In this document: piece by piece, positions 28,001 through 36,420 of the stretch
How positions within the stretch are numbered: position 1 is the first letter of the stretch
Layout: every line of letters begins with the position of its first letter
DNA from: Psychromonas sp. B3M02
GTDB taxonomy: Bacteria; Pseudomonadota; Gammaproteobacteria; Enterobacterales; Psychromonadaceae
Direction of reading: 5' to 3'
Length of the DNA: 54,293 nt
NCBI RefSeq assembly: GCF_003318165.1
Contig: NZ_QOCB01000029.1
Location: 1 to 54,293, forward strand
Notes under the pieces: model-generated
Databases searched by the model: none
What the model was told of the DNA's origin: nothing
Seen by the model: the letters and a program-made list of their open reading frames with translations, nothing else
Translations under genes and position numbers: made by a program

Positions 28001-28746
28001 TCGCTCACTTTTTGAATTGAACGACTGGCTTGAATATCCGCTAACCATAAGCTGATATCTTGTTTGTTGAGTGTTATCTGCTCTTTCTCTTGGCCAACAC
28101 TACGTGCAATATGGTCACCAGCAATCGCCACCAGCATCTGTTTAACAGCATCAAAGTCGAGGTTCTTTTCGATGGTACCATTAACCACTTTATCTAAATG
28201 TGGCGTGGCTAAATCACTAAATGCAAAGCGATTTTGTAATTGACGGATCTCTTTAACTTTACGACCAATACGCAGGTTTTGAATCACTTGACGAAATTTA
28301 TCAACACCTAAATAGACAGAGCATTCCACACCCAGCGAACGATATACTCGCTCAACTTCAGCAACGGTTAAGGGTATTTTATTTTCACCGATAAAAATCT
28401 GGCTATCAAAACCACTATCAATAAATTTAAACTGCACACCTCGGCCATCTGAACTGGCTAGTGCCATACAAGTTTGACCACCTGGACGCTGATATTCATA
28501 TACCAGCATGCTCGAATCTCTTGGTAAATAATAATCAGCAAAATTTTTGGCTTGATCCACTTTACTGACAATATCACTCGGGCGCATACCATAGAAAAGT
28601 GGTAGTAGACGCATTAAAGAAGTTTTACCTGCACCATTTGTCCCTTCTAATTGGGTATGACCAGATAGGTCTAGTTCATTCACTTGTCCCTTCCAAAAGC
28701 TATCGATAATAATAATGCGTAACAATTGATAAGCTTGTTCTGCCAT
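25024..28746 (-). CDS. MukB/JetC/MksB-like SMC ATPase
   Basis: This 1240-residue condensin-type ATPase starts with a nucleotide-binding head whose Walker A is G35-TNGAGKTS. Long glutamine-rich coiled coils (about residues 230-560 and 590-950) flank a central hinge. The C-terminal head has an ABC signature of the MukB kind, SSTGLSYLAM (about residues 1118-1127), and Walker B IILPVDELGEL with D1153/E1154. All ATPase residues are present. The short MukB-like head, without the LSGGE signature of canonical Smc, places it in the MukB/MksB/JetC group. It is the first gene of the four-gene operon; the usual order in JetABCD and MukFEB has the SMC gene third. Confidence 0.88.
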   Translation of the reverse strand: MAEQAYQLLRIIIIDSFWKGQVNELDLSGHTQLEGTNGAGKTSLMRLLPLFYGMRPSDIVSKVDQAKNFADYYLPRDSSMLVYEYQRPGGQTCMALASSDGRGVQFKFIDSGFDSQIFIGENKIPLTVAEVERVYRSLGVECSVYLGVDKFRQVIQNLRIGRKVKEIRQLQNRFAFSDLATPHLDKVVNGTIEKNLDFDAVKQMLVAIAGDHIARSVGQEKEQITLNKQDISLWLADIQASRSIQKVSDKIALWQTDFTQLDNLLIKLQHLHVEMLAHQESINTKQTERSQQKTQLREQITQLDKQLKEQTQTLQTDISKLLVKIEADQGRIDLLDEDKLKFDENDAASFQLQADNAPRYQQALNDVNEIIEAFEGNLNKVQAKFESLLQTLTLQKVKDEARNHEQVAKVKEQANTQLSVISETYQGQLAKLNEQLNDSFLKLNMDLQLLQNDLKMAETAQQNITVDPALQAEIDSNQVNMSEVKDRLSDLLQVLSSDNQQLNTLEKQRTSVLDQHTKNNRQLDDYKKSRQQLHLQLLPEVNSLHHFLSHENEAQGWKDNIGRVLSAEQLARKDLNPQWVTEPADKLSLFGLQIDLDQLQDNDLQLNENELREKITTIDDKIASLSDKEQQLTTQLNDLNKQIEQQTLLISERKQALQKIELQRQQFKTQQDNLVIKKQHFLKQAAATFEGDIKKLTTKIKQQQSKLAEFKELQQAQRFELNNQMLDQRMVVESDRDSQLDQLAEQFAAIQESAKTRQKDYKQQRDQALDKLDPDGEVDKRIKQRAELTKQLEECAVWARKAREYEDFMNKRYINRDQLVEQNQNREVQKRGLENSLSDLTIEKTGLITEKQKLLKKVSQQLNDDADLLLQLSLAQRECEQYGIEPIAAESEPSNNPELTVTFCGDWVKQFKTIDKRLQSQITQFNTAFAKNNANSELYENWVKLVADNDIYKGARSLFKYQNPIADLLSSAAQKQKNTYQLVTVNANMINEFYQHIEHFARRIKSIGKQLSNNVTKLAHFEALADINVNTVMKQEELDYWGPLQQFAKLFDKYRDDLREGVGDIPDDLIVAMQKLSAYLPSEGFALAHHQLFDIEFTISEKGQLKHARNARQLKKISSTGLSYLAMLSLYAGILGMLRGESDVQTQIILPVDELGELAAENIDLLLTMFNDNAITMLSASPSTDRHILSLYERHYKIKDNKIFHAHIPTSRLDELLMQRKQVAEQASQTQTTELESQDV

Positions 28747-29142
28747 GGAGGTTCCTTGTAGACGAAAATGGTTAAAGATTCAGATAAATAGCGAGTATTA
28801 ATAGTAAAGAATACAACACAGTATAACCACAATTTATTGTGGCTTTTATAATTAATCGACCGCTTTAAAAATGGATATCAGATTAATTTTTCAATTAAAA
28901 CAAACATTAATCAATCGGTAATCTAGCGCATTCTAATCCCAGAGTTAACGCAATACAAATGCACTTTGCTGTTTGCTTAATTACTACACAAATAGTCAAT
29001 TTCTTTATCAATCATTGCCTTACGTAACAACTACCACTAAATAGATAATTTTTTACCTCTTTTTGTTCACATCTCACAAAAAAGTGTCTATAGTTAAAAT
29101 TAATAAGGAATTAGCATCAATTTTAAAAGAAGGAACTTGCAA
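28747..29142. other. divergent intergenic region between the SMC operon and the TraF-like gene
   Basis: About 396 bases with no gene. It must hold the promoters of both the SMC operon (minus) and the outer-membrane protein gene (plus). GAGGTTCC lies beside the SMC start, and AGAAGGA precedes the plus-strand gene. I see no clear operator. Confidence 0.5.
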
Positions 29143-30282
29143 ATGGATAAAAAGTCATTAATTGCATTAAGCGTACTGGGATCGCTTACGGCTATCAGTG
29201 CTCAAGCAGCAAATAAAGTAGCCGATGCGCGTGGTAATGCCATGGGTAATACAGGTGTTGCTTCTGCCGACTATCTCACTGCTCCCTTCTATAACCCAGC
29301 ACTAGCTGCTAATTATCGTGACCATGATGATTTTGGTGTTTTCATTGGCATTGATGTTTCAGCTAGTGATAAAGATGATGCGATCAGTGAACTTGATGAC
29401 CTTCAAGATAACATCGATGATCTTAATGATTCAGGATCAACAGATACCACAGAAATTGATGCTAATCTTGCTGAATTAGATGGCTCAAAACCTGTTCAAG
29501 TTAGTGCTGGAACCGGTATTGCTGTTGCATTACCTACTGAACTGGTTTCCTCTAACTTATTTATACGCGGTTATGCAGAAATCATTGCGCAAACCGATGT
29601 AGCTGTTGAAAATGGTAATTACAATTACCAAACCTCTGATGTAGACTTTGTGGCTTTTGGTTATATAGAAGCGGGTTTAGCCTTAGCGCAATATTATACA
29701 ATCGCAGACCAACAATTCTCTTTTGGTATTACACCAAAATATCAACAAATGCGCACCTATGCACAAATTGCTACGGTTGAAGACTTTGAAGTGGATGATT
29801 ACGACGAAAGTGAAACGTCGAAAAGTGCCTTTAACTTCGATTTAGGCGCAGTTTGGTATCTAGATAACTTCCGCACAGCGATTGCGGTTAAAGACCTTAT
29901 TGCCCAAGAAATTGATGTAGTAGATACCAGTGGTGAAATTAATGGCTCTTACCACCTTGATACACAAGTAACGCTTGGTGTTGCCTACAGCTCTGATTAC
30001 TTTGTAGCGGCTATTGATGCAGACTTAACAACACAAAAGCGTTTTGAAGGAATCGGCACAGACGATGACACACAATTTGTTCGCTTTGGTGTTGAAGGGA
30101 ATGCTTGGGGTTGGGCGCAGTTACGTGCAGGTTATGAAATAGATTTAGAAGAAACATTAGATAACTCAATCACCGCAGGTATTGGATTCAGCCCTTTTGA
30201 CCTTGTAAGCTTAGATATCGCCGGTTCATATGCAGGTGAAAACCAAGCGGGTGTATCGGCTAACCTAGCATTAACATTCTAA
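29143..30282 (+). CDS. TraF-like outer-membrane beta-barrel protein
   Basis: This protein of about 379 residues has a signal peptide (hydrophobic residues 6-20, cleavage near SAQA before ANKVADARGNAMGNTG). The mature start, DARGNAMGNTGVASADYLTA followed by PFYNPAL, is shared by the family often labelled conjugal transfer TraF-like. Alternating strands with terminal FSPFDLVSLDIAGSYAGE and a final phenylalanine (LALTF) indicate an outer-membrane barrel. Despite the label, there is no conjugation gene here, and the true function is unknown. An acidic, Asp-rich segment (about residues 55-95) is probably an exposed loop. The ATG at 29143 has AGAAGGA eight bases upstream; the TTG two codons earlier is less likely. 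Confidence 0.8.
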   Translation: MDKKSLIALSVLGSLTAISAQAANKVADARGNAMGNTGVASADYLTAPFYNPALAANYRDHDDFGVFIGIDVSASDKDDAISELDDLQDNIDDLNDSGSTDTTEIDANLAELDGSKPVQVSAGTGIAVALPTELVSSNLFIRGYAEIIAQTDVAVENGNYNYQTSDVDFVAFGYIEAGLALAQYYTIADQQFSFGITPKYQQMRTYAQIATVEDFEVDDYDESETSKSAFNFDLGAVWYLDNFRTAIAVKDLIAQEIDVVDTSGEINGSYHLDTQVTLGVAYSSDYFVAAIDADLTTQKRFEGIGTDDDTQFVRFGVEGNAWGWAQLRAGYEIDLEETLDNSITAGIGFSPFDLVSLDIAGSYAGENQAGVSANLALTF

Positions 30283-30293
30283 CCAAACTTTTA

Positions 30294-30329
30294 GGTAAAT
30301 CGAGTGATCAATAGACCATTCGATTTACC
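30294..30329. terminator. hairpin after the TraF-like gene
   Basis: GGTAAATCGA (30294-30303) pairs perfectly with TCGATTTACC (30320-30329). The T tract is weak. It sits between converging genes. Confidence 0.6.
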
Positions 30330-30368
30330 AATACTCTTACCGATTATCCCCAACCTCTGATATAACAA

Positions 30369-30410
30369 CTAGTCCCTAGCATCTTGCACCTAGCATCTAG
30401 CACCTAAAAT
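30369..30410. repeat. degenerate 7-bp tandem repeat (CTAGCAT/CTAGCAC)
   Basis: Six units in a row read CTAGTCC, CTAGCAT, CTTGCAC, CTAGCAT, CTAGCAC and CTAAAAT. The same unit occurs in a cleaner array at 43315-43347, also just after a gene end. Confidence 0.75.
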
Positions 30411-30429
30411 CAACTAATCTATATTATTA

Positions 30430-30969
30430 CTATTTTGATAACATACAGCTTGCTAATAAATCTGCAAAAAATGGACTGCCCTTTTTATTTAAAAACTCGA
30501 TGTTTCTTTCTGGTATAGCATCCACATCAGGGTGGGCTGCAATGGCTCTTTCCATGCTACTTTCTCGAATGATATGCAGTGTTGGGTAGGGTGAACGATT
30601 GCTATAATTTGAAGCTGCCTCTTCAGGATCACCTTCAAAACAATAATCGGGATGAAAATGTGCCAGTTGATATACACCTTCATAGCGATTCATTTGTAAA
30701 TAGTGATTTGCTAGATACACACAATCTAAAAATGCGTCAAAGTCTGTACAGGCTTCACTTAATATTAATAAGGTGGTTTCTGTCTCTGGATGTTGATCTA
30801 AATGTTGCCACTCTTCAGTTAGCCTTTCTAACACAGCTTCAACCTCTGAGTTCGTTTCCTCGATGTAACGTATGCTTCCAGCTTCAACCTCTCTTCGAGC
30901 AAAGGGGCAAATATTATATTTAACAATGACTTTATTGACCCAAGCTTGGGTACTCGTAATGGCGTCCAC
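30430..30969 (-). CDS. DUF1415 family protein
   Basis: This is a 179-residue soluble protein of the DUF1415 family. The N-terminal WVNKVIVKYNICPFARREVE and the central VYQLAHFHPDYCFEGDPEEA, then NYSNRSPYPTLHIIRE, are the conserved family blocks. The conserved Cys of NICPFA and the HFHPDY histidines suggest a metal or redox site. No function is established. It stands alone, 45 bases downstream of the patatin-like gene and in the same direction, so it may share its transcript. Confidence 0.85.
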   Translation of the reverse strand: MDAITSTQAWVNKVIVKYNICPFARREVEAGSIRYIEETNSEVEAVLERLTEEWQHLDQHPETETTLLILSEACTDFDAFLDCVYLANHYLQMNRYEGVYQLAHFHPDYCFEGDPEEAASNYSNRSPYPTLHIIRESSMERAIAAHPDVDAIPERNIEFLNKKGSPFFADLLASCMLSK

Positions 30970-31014
30970 TTTGTATCCTTTAAACGGTAACTTCTTTGAT
31001 CTTTTAGTCTGAGG

Positions 31015-31938
31015 TTATGATTGAATGTTACTTAACACTTTATGCGCACTACGATAACCAAGGTCGATCATCTCCTTGGCACGATCAAACTCTAGGGTGC
31101 CACATGCATTACGAGCTATCACGATATTATAATCCGCAGGGTATGCTGCTAGCTTTAATCGAGCAATAGTGCCTTGCATCGCATCAAACGCTTGGTCTGC
31201 CACATCATAGGCGGCAATAGTAGAGGGTTTTGCTTCTGTAATACTCAGGTTTTCACTTAACTGTTTAATGTAGTGCCCTATCTTTTGATGAAAAGCCAAG
31301 TCTTCTACTTCATTGATAACATCATTTAAGGTATCTACCTCTTCACAGTTGTAATTAAATTCACCTGATAGGTTCACTGCAATAATAGCATCTGTATTAT
31401 CACCAAACACAGGGGCAATCGGCACAGGGTTTAACACACCACCATCAATCAATTGCACACCATCTCTTTCAACGGGAGTAAAGAATAAGGGTAACGAGAT
31501 AGAGGCACGTATCGCATCAAATAAACAACCTGAGTTTATCCACACCTCTTTCTCATTTTTAATATCTGCAGCCACAGCTGTATATTTAAGTGGCAAATCT
31601 TCAATGGTTTGATCGCCTAATAAACCGATTAGTGTATTAATGATTTTGTCACCACGTAATAAACCACTGGAAGTCCAAGAGATATCCAACAGTGAGATAA
31701 TAGAGAGCTTATCTAACCCACACACCCATTGTTCAAACTCTTTTAGTTTACCTGCAGCATAGACACCACCGATCAATGCACCAATAGAACAACCAGAGAT
31801 GGATTGGATTTGGTAGCCGTGTTCCACTAACCACTTAATAATACCTATGTGTACCATTCCCCTAGCGCCACCACTGCCTAATACCAGTGATATTTTCTTA
31901 TTAGTAGGCGGTACCAATTTAAGACTAAATTTAGACAT
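31015..31938 (-). CDS. patatin-like phospholipase family protein (RssA-like)
   Basis: This 307-residue putative lipid acyl hydrolase has a Ser-Asp dyad. The oxyanion glycine loop is GSGGARGM (residues 21-28), the nucleophile elbow is G49-C-S51-I-G53, and the catalytic aspartate is D165 in LIDGGVLNPVPI. The length and the early position of these motifs match RssA of E. coli. Substrates are unknown. No signal peptide is visible, so it is probably cytoplasmic or peripheral. It precedes the DUF1415 gene on the same strand. Confidence 0.88.
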   Translation of the reverse strand: MSKFSLKLVPPTNKKISLVLGSGGARGMVHIGIIKWLVEHGYQIQSISGCSIGALIGGVYAAGKLKEFEQWVCGLDKLSIISLLDISWTSSGLLRGDKIINTLIGLLGDQTIEDLPLKYTAVAADIKNEKEVWINSGCLFDAIRASISLPLFFTPVERDGVQLIDGGVLNPVPIAPVFGDNTDAIIAVNLSGEFNYNCEEVDTLNDVINEVEDLAFHQKIGHYIKQLSENLSITEAKPSTIAAYDVADQAFDAMQGTIARLKLAAYPADYNIVIARNACGTLEFDRAKEMIDLGYRSAHKVLSNIQS

Positions 31939-32179
31939 ATAAAACCTAGGTAATCAAACATATTAAGAGTGTAATCAAGTTTACAAAAATATTGAAGCGC
32001 TAAAGCCAAGTCACTGCTAACCCGTTACTTTTTACGCAACTATTTGTTGGTTAAACAATCAGATCAGTTATATCTGCCCTTTTAACAATTTATGAGTGCA
32101 ATTCAGTTTAACTTTACTTGTCCGTAATTGGTTAGCCTGTCATAATTTTGTTATTACATTTTTTATAATCAGGATCGTC

Positions 32180-32824
32180 ATGACAAGTTTCTCAACATCA
32201 ATTCACCAAGTGGTTAGCGATGCGTTAGCAGATTTAAACGAAGCGCAAGAAAAAGGCAAAATCCCACACAACCCACTTAGCGAGACTCATTTCTTAGCGG
32301 CATGGACAACCAACGCCATTAAGAAAAAACGCTTTGAAAGTGATGTCTTACCTACTTTGACGATTTGGCAGCGTAAAGCTCGTAGTTTAGGCAAAAATGC
32401 AGGCCTTGTAGCAACCTTCACTGCCATTAAAAATACCTATGAACATGTATTTGATGAAAGCCTGAGTGCAAAACCTGTTCACAAAGCGCAAGTATCTGCA
32501 CTGTGTGAGCAATTAACAACACAAGGTTGGATGGTTAATACAGATTTAGAAGTGGGTGAAAAACTTAATCGCCACAGTGGTGGACAAGCGTCGTTGATCA
32601 TTTGTAGTACAGAATTTGAATCACATTTTGAAGATGGCTTATTAATTAAACCTATTAGTTTATACATACGTGGCGATTTACCAGAAGCCCTAACAGCCGC
32701 TTACCAACAAACATTATTATTACACAAGGTAACGGATTACAAATCTAAAGTTAAATACCACGGTGAGTACATTGTTTACCCTGACAATAGTGGTGAGTTT
32801 TTGCCTGAGTTATTAGAAGTATAA
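32180..32824 (+). CDS. DUF2913 family protein
   Basis: This 214-residue protein starts at the ATG at 32180, with CAGGAT five bases upstream. It shows the DUF2913 pattern (HFLAAWTTNAIKKKRF near residue 37, then LTIWQRKARSLGKNAGL). The family is common in Vibrio and relatives and has no known function. It ends one base before the next gene, so the two are almost surely translated together. Confidence 0.75.
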   Translation: MTSFSTSIHQVVSDALADLNEAQEKGKIPHNPLSETHFLAAWTTNAIKKKRFESDVLPTLTIWQRKARSLGKNAGLVATFTAIKNTYEHVFDESLSAKPVHKAQVSALCEQLTTQGWMVNTDLEVGEKLNRHSGGQASLIICSTEFESHFEDGLLIKPISLYIRGDLPEALTAAYQQTLLLHKVTDYKSKVKYHGEYIVYPDNSGEFLPELLEV

Positions 32825-32825
32825 A

Positions 32826-34217
32826 ATGTTTAATTCACAACAGAGCTCAATATTAAGTGAACAAGAGTTACACCTTTTATTAAGCTCTGAGCAAACAGGC
32901 TATAAAGGCATATTTCCCCTTTACAGCTTGAATGCTGAAGATAACTTTGATGTTACACAGCAGATCAGCGACCTGTCTGCACTCACCTTACAACTGAACT
33001 CATCCCCTTTAGGTAGCGCCGTTATTTTAAATAATAGTATTGAATCACATAGTCAATGCGACTCTTTAATACAACTATTAAAAGAACGAGAAGATCTAAA
33101 AATTTTTTGGTTAGGAGAACTGCCTAGCATGGCAATAGATTTACCTAGCTTCGACTATTGCCAATCTAGATTGCAATTACAGCAAGCAGTAAAAGAATGG
33201 CAAAAAAATAGCCTCACATTGTTCAATCACTGGTTGAAGCACTATAAAACAGGGTTAATTTCGGCACATCCACACGTCACACAACCTGAACAGTTACAAG
33301 GGCTTGAAAATTTGTATGTATACACAGCAAAGCAATCTCTCACTAATATTGATGACTTACAGCTGTTGATTATAGATTTAAATACCCCCGATTTAAGGTT
33401 GATGGAAGTACTCAATAACTTAATCAATTTAAAGCAACGACCTTTTCTTATGCTCTTCGGAGAGATGCAAGCCAACTTGAGTCATGCACTTTATGACCTA
33501 ACTAATAGCCTAGGCTTTCCAATATTAGCCAGCCTGAGTCATGTTCCAAATACGCAACAATCACGCCAAATTTTGATCCGTTTGTTTTCTAAAATCTATT
33601 TAAAGCACTTAATCCAGCAGCAAAATACAGATATTACCGCTCTTCCATTATTTTTAATCAATCATGATACGGGTCAAACTCACCATCAGCCAGCGGCTCT
33701 ATTTTGCCCCTACGGTATGAGCCAACAACAAATTTCATCAATTCCACTGAATCGCAATGCTAATAAAATAGTCCATGTAAAGAGTATATTTGATTGGTTT
33801 CCAGATGGCGTGAATTATGACCGAGCTCTATTATTAGCTGAGCGCTTAAGCGGCGGTAACAACCAGATTGATTTATATATAAACTCGCCTCAATCTATCG
33901 CCAAACCATCTCCTTTTTTCTCGTTAATTGTGATGGCAAGGTTAAACAATTCAAAAGTCTATTGGTTTATTGAAGAAGCGCAAATGTTATCCATTGATAT
34001 GTTAATGTCCTTGCCTATTTCAGACATTATTTTCAGTAAGGCGTTGGCACTACAATTATTTGATAGCCCTTCACAATACCTACTGGATTTTATTCAAGCG
34101 GCACAACAACAAACCATTCGTTTAGGGGCATCAATAGAGTTTAATAAAGTGAGCATTGATGCGCTATCTTTACATGGTATTGAATTTATCCTTGAGCCAC
34201 ATAATAGCCAATTTTAA
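32826..34217 (+). CDS. unrecognised protein, possibly a degenerate receiver/EAL protein
   Basis: I do not recognise this 463-residue protein with certainty. Residues about 160-215 look like a receiver domain without its acidic pocket (LLIIDLNTPDLRLMEVLNNL, then PFLMLFGE). Residues about 325-463 follow the layout of the second half of an EAL domain: RALLLAERLS, then IDLYINSPQSI, then WFIEEAQML, then LLDFIQAAQQQTIRLGASIE and LHGIEFILEP. The EAL signature itself and the metal-binding acidic residues are missing, so it cannot hydrolyse c-di-GMP if this reading is right. It lies between a DUF2913 gene and a diguanylate cyclase. It could be a c-di-GMP or protein-binding adaptor. The domain reading is my inference. 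Confidence 0.4.
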   Translation: MFNSQQSSILSEQELHLLLSSEQTGYKGIFPLYSLNAEDNFDVTQQISDLSALTLQLNSSPLGSAVILNNSIESHSQCDSLIQLLKEREDLKIFWLGELPSMAIDLPSFDYCQSRLQLQQAVKEWQKNSLTLFNHWLKHYKTGLISAHPHVTQPEQLQGLENLYVYTAKQSLTNIDDLQLLIIDLNTPDLRLMEVLNNLINLKQRPFLMLFGEMQANLSHALYDLTNSLGFPILASLSHVPNTQQSRQILIRLFSKIYLKHLIQQQNTDITALPLFLINHDTGQTHHQPAALFCPYGMSQQQISSIPLNRNANKIVHVKSIFDWFPDGVNYDRALLLAERLSGGNNQIDLYINSPQSIAKPSPFFSLIVMARLNNSKVYWFIEEAQMLSIDMLMSLPISDIIFSKALALQLFDSPSQYLLDFIQAAQQQTIRLGASIEFNKVSIDALSLHGIEFILEPHNSQF

Positions 34218-34282
34218 GTTTCAATGATGGTCTAATCGAAAATAACGACTGTAACAAAACATAAAAATAATAAGAGAAACCT

Positions 34283-36289
34283 ATGACATTAAAGCAACTT
34301 CCCTCAACATCGGAACTACATTTGACCTCAATATGGCCCGTTATTATTAAGCGTTTCGTTTGGAGTTATGCATTATTAGCGATCTTAATAACCTTGTCAT
34401 TAACTTATATTCATCAACAATATACACAAAATATAGCGAAAGGAATGTTAGCTCAAGAAGAAGCTTTTGTGGCTTCTACCAAACAAGTACTTCAAAAAGA
34501 GATGCAAATGCAATTGATGGTGCTGCAGATGAGCTCGCGCGCTAACGTTTTAGCTAATTTTTTAGAGTATGGCAGTCCAATCAGTCGTCAAGGTTTAGAA
34601 AACTTGTTCATTAACCTAGCTGTTACTTTTAATCGTTACGATCAAATTCGTTTAATCGATATGCAAGGTAATGAGCGTATCAGAATGAATTATAATAATG
34701 GGCAACCCGCTATAGTAAAAAAACAAAACCTACAAAACAAAAAAAATTCTTCATATTTTCAAGAAAGTATCAAGCTCAAAAAAGGTCAAGTCTATGTTTC
34801 AGCTATGGAACTCAATATGGAGCATGGGCAAGTCGAACTCCCCTATAAACCAGTAGTCCGTTTTGCTACACCTATATTTAATGCAAAGGGTAACAAAGTC
34901 GGGATTATGGTAATGAACTATTTTGCCAACGAGTTACTTGAGGATTTCCGGAAGCAAATGGAGTTACGAATTAGTGGTCAAGGGATGTTGATCGATCCGC
35001 AAGGTTACTGGTTAAGCAATCACAACCGAAGTAATGAGTGGGGAGCAAGCCTTGATGATGTAGATCAACAGTTTAAAGACTTATACCCCAAAGCTTGGCC
35101 GACCGTTAGTCAACATGATGACGGTATCTATCATTCTAAATCAGGCATATTTCGCTATGTTTCTGTCAAGCCATTCAACCTAGATAGCATTGGCATGTTT
35201 CAAAATGAACACAATGTTAATTTAACAGTGGTTGAACGATCTAAACAAATTACTGATTGGAAATTAGTGATTTTCTTGCCTAATGAAACTATTAATGAGC
35301 ACTCTATCTTCAATACAGATATCGCTAACTATGCCATTGTATTACTTTATATCGGTACCGCAGCGATTTTATTATTACTGCTGTTTATCACTGAACAGAA
35401 ACGCAAAGAGATCCAGTATGATGGTATCATTAAAGAAGAACTAAATGATCTCTATGAAAACGCACCTTGTGGATATCACAGCCTAGACAATCAAGGGATT
35501 ATTCTCAAAATCAACAACACAGAATTAAGTTGGCTTGGTTATCAACGAGAAGAAGTGATAGGTAAACCTTTTACGGACTTTTTAACCTCCGCTAGCGTGA
35601 CAACATTTGAGCGTTTCCTGGCACAACTTCAAATGGATAATACAATTGAAGGTGTCGTATTAGAGATACAATGCAAAGACAGCCATACTTTCTTTGTATC
35701 CACGTCTGCGACCTCTATTTTAGAGAAAGGACATTTTGCCATCGCCCGTACTTCTGCTTTTGATATCACAGAGCGTATCGAATTAGAAAATCGCCTTGCT
35801 TACATTGCTAATACGGATGTATTAACCGGAATAAGCAACCGACGTCATTTTTTCCAAGAAGCAGAGCAATATTTACAAACTGAACAAGCTATATCAGTGA
35901 TGATGTTAGACGCTGATCACTTTAAAAAAGTGAATGATGTTTACGGCCATGATATTGGTGATGAAGTTTTAAAATCAATTGCAATCACCCTAAGAGCCGC
36001 ACTACCAGAGCAAGTCGTATTAGCTCGTTTGGGTGGTGAAGAGTTTGTCATCTTAGTGGCGAATTTGAATGCTCAACAAGCGCTACAACTTTCACAACAA
36101 ATCTGTGTCAAAATGGCCAATACACCCATTTCAGTCACAGACGATAAAGATATCTATATCACGCTATCTATAGGCACTGCACAACGTGATTTTTACGGTG
36201 AAGAGATTGATGAGATATTAAAACGTGCGGATATTGCCTTATACCAAGCAAAAGAAACCGGACGTAATCAAGCAATTCAATCGACTTAA
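34283..36289 (+). CDS. membrane diguanylate cyclase (Cache-PAS-GGDEF)
   Basis: This 668-residue enzyme makes c-di-GMP from two GTP. Domains in order: membrane segment (about 26-45), extracytoplasmic double-Cache-type sensor (about 50-340, including NEWGASLDDVDQQFKDLYP), membrane segment (about 348-370), PAS domain (about 388-500, LYENAPCGYHSLDNQGIILK) and GGDEF domain (about 505-668). The active site is GGEEF at residues 584-588, a functional variant. The RxxD inhibitory site normally just upstream is absent (the segment reads LPEQVVLARL), so product inhibition through that site is not expected. It is preceded on the same strand by the EAL-like gene, 65 bases away. Confidence 0.93.
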   Translation: MTLKQLPSTSELHLTSIWPVIIKRFVWSYALLAILITLSLTYIHQQYTQNIAKGMLAQEEAFVASTKQVLQKEMQMQLMVLQMSSRANVLANFLEYGSPISRQGLENLFINLAVTFNRYDQIRLIDMQGNERIRMNYNNGQPAIVKKQNLQNKKNSSYFQESIKLKKGQVYVSAMELNMEHGQVELPYKPVVRFATPIFNAKGNKVGIMVMNYFANELLEDFRKQMELRISGQGMLIDPQGYWLSNHNRSNEWGASLDDVDQQFKDLYPKAWPTVSQHDDGIYHSKSGIFRYVSVKPFNLDSIGMFQNEHNVNLTVVERSKQITDWKLVIFLPNETINEHSIFNTDIANYAIVLLYIGTAAILLLLLFITEQKRKEIQYDGIIKEELNDLYENAPCGYHSLDNQGIILKINNTELSWLGYQREEVIGKPFTDFLTSASVTTFERFLAQLQMDNTIEGVVLEIQCKDSHTFFVSTSATSILEKGHFAIARTSAFDITERIELENRLAYIANTDVLTGISNRRHFFQEAEQYLQTEQAISVMMLDADHFKKVNDVYGHDIGDEVLKSIAITLRAALPEQVVLARLGGEEFVILVANLNAQQALQLSQQICVKMANTPISVTDDKDIYITLSIGTAQRDFYGEEIDEILKRADIALYQAKETGRNQAIQST

Positions 36290-36327
36290 TCCATTTTGTC
36301 TTCTTGACCTTAATCTTTTCCCCTACT

Positions 36328-36369
36328 TCAATCAATTAACTGAGCGATATAGCTCAGTTAATTGATTGA
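36328..36369 (+). terminator. long perfect hairpin after the diguanylate cyclase gene
   Basis: An 18-bp perfect stem joins 36328-36345 (core ATCAATTAACTGAGC) and 36352-36369 with a GATATA loop. The sequence after it is only moderately T-rich. It probably separates the cyclase transcript from the photolyase operon. Confidence 0.7.
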
Positions 36370-36420
36370 TCCTAATCCCTTTATTTCCCGTATTAATTTT
36401 GTATTTATGGAATGATATAG

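Noticed and set aside
22280-28746. SMC operon as part of a mobile defence island
   Set aside because: Flanking genes are housekeeping, composition looks like the neighbours, and no integrase, tRNA junction or direct repeats are visible.
29062-29090. CRP-like site before the TraF-like gene
   Set aside because: Only one half-site (TCACA) is convincing; the other half does not match TGTGA.
29143-30282. TraF-like gene as sign of a conjugative element
   Set aside because: The family label is historical. The protein has a signal peptide and barrel features, and no other transfer gene is present.
30579-30923. 114-residue open frame antisense to the DUF1415 gene
   Set aside because: It is a shadow of a well-conserved gene on the other strand.
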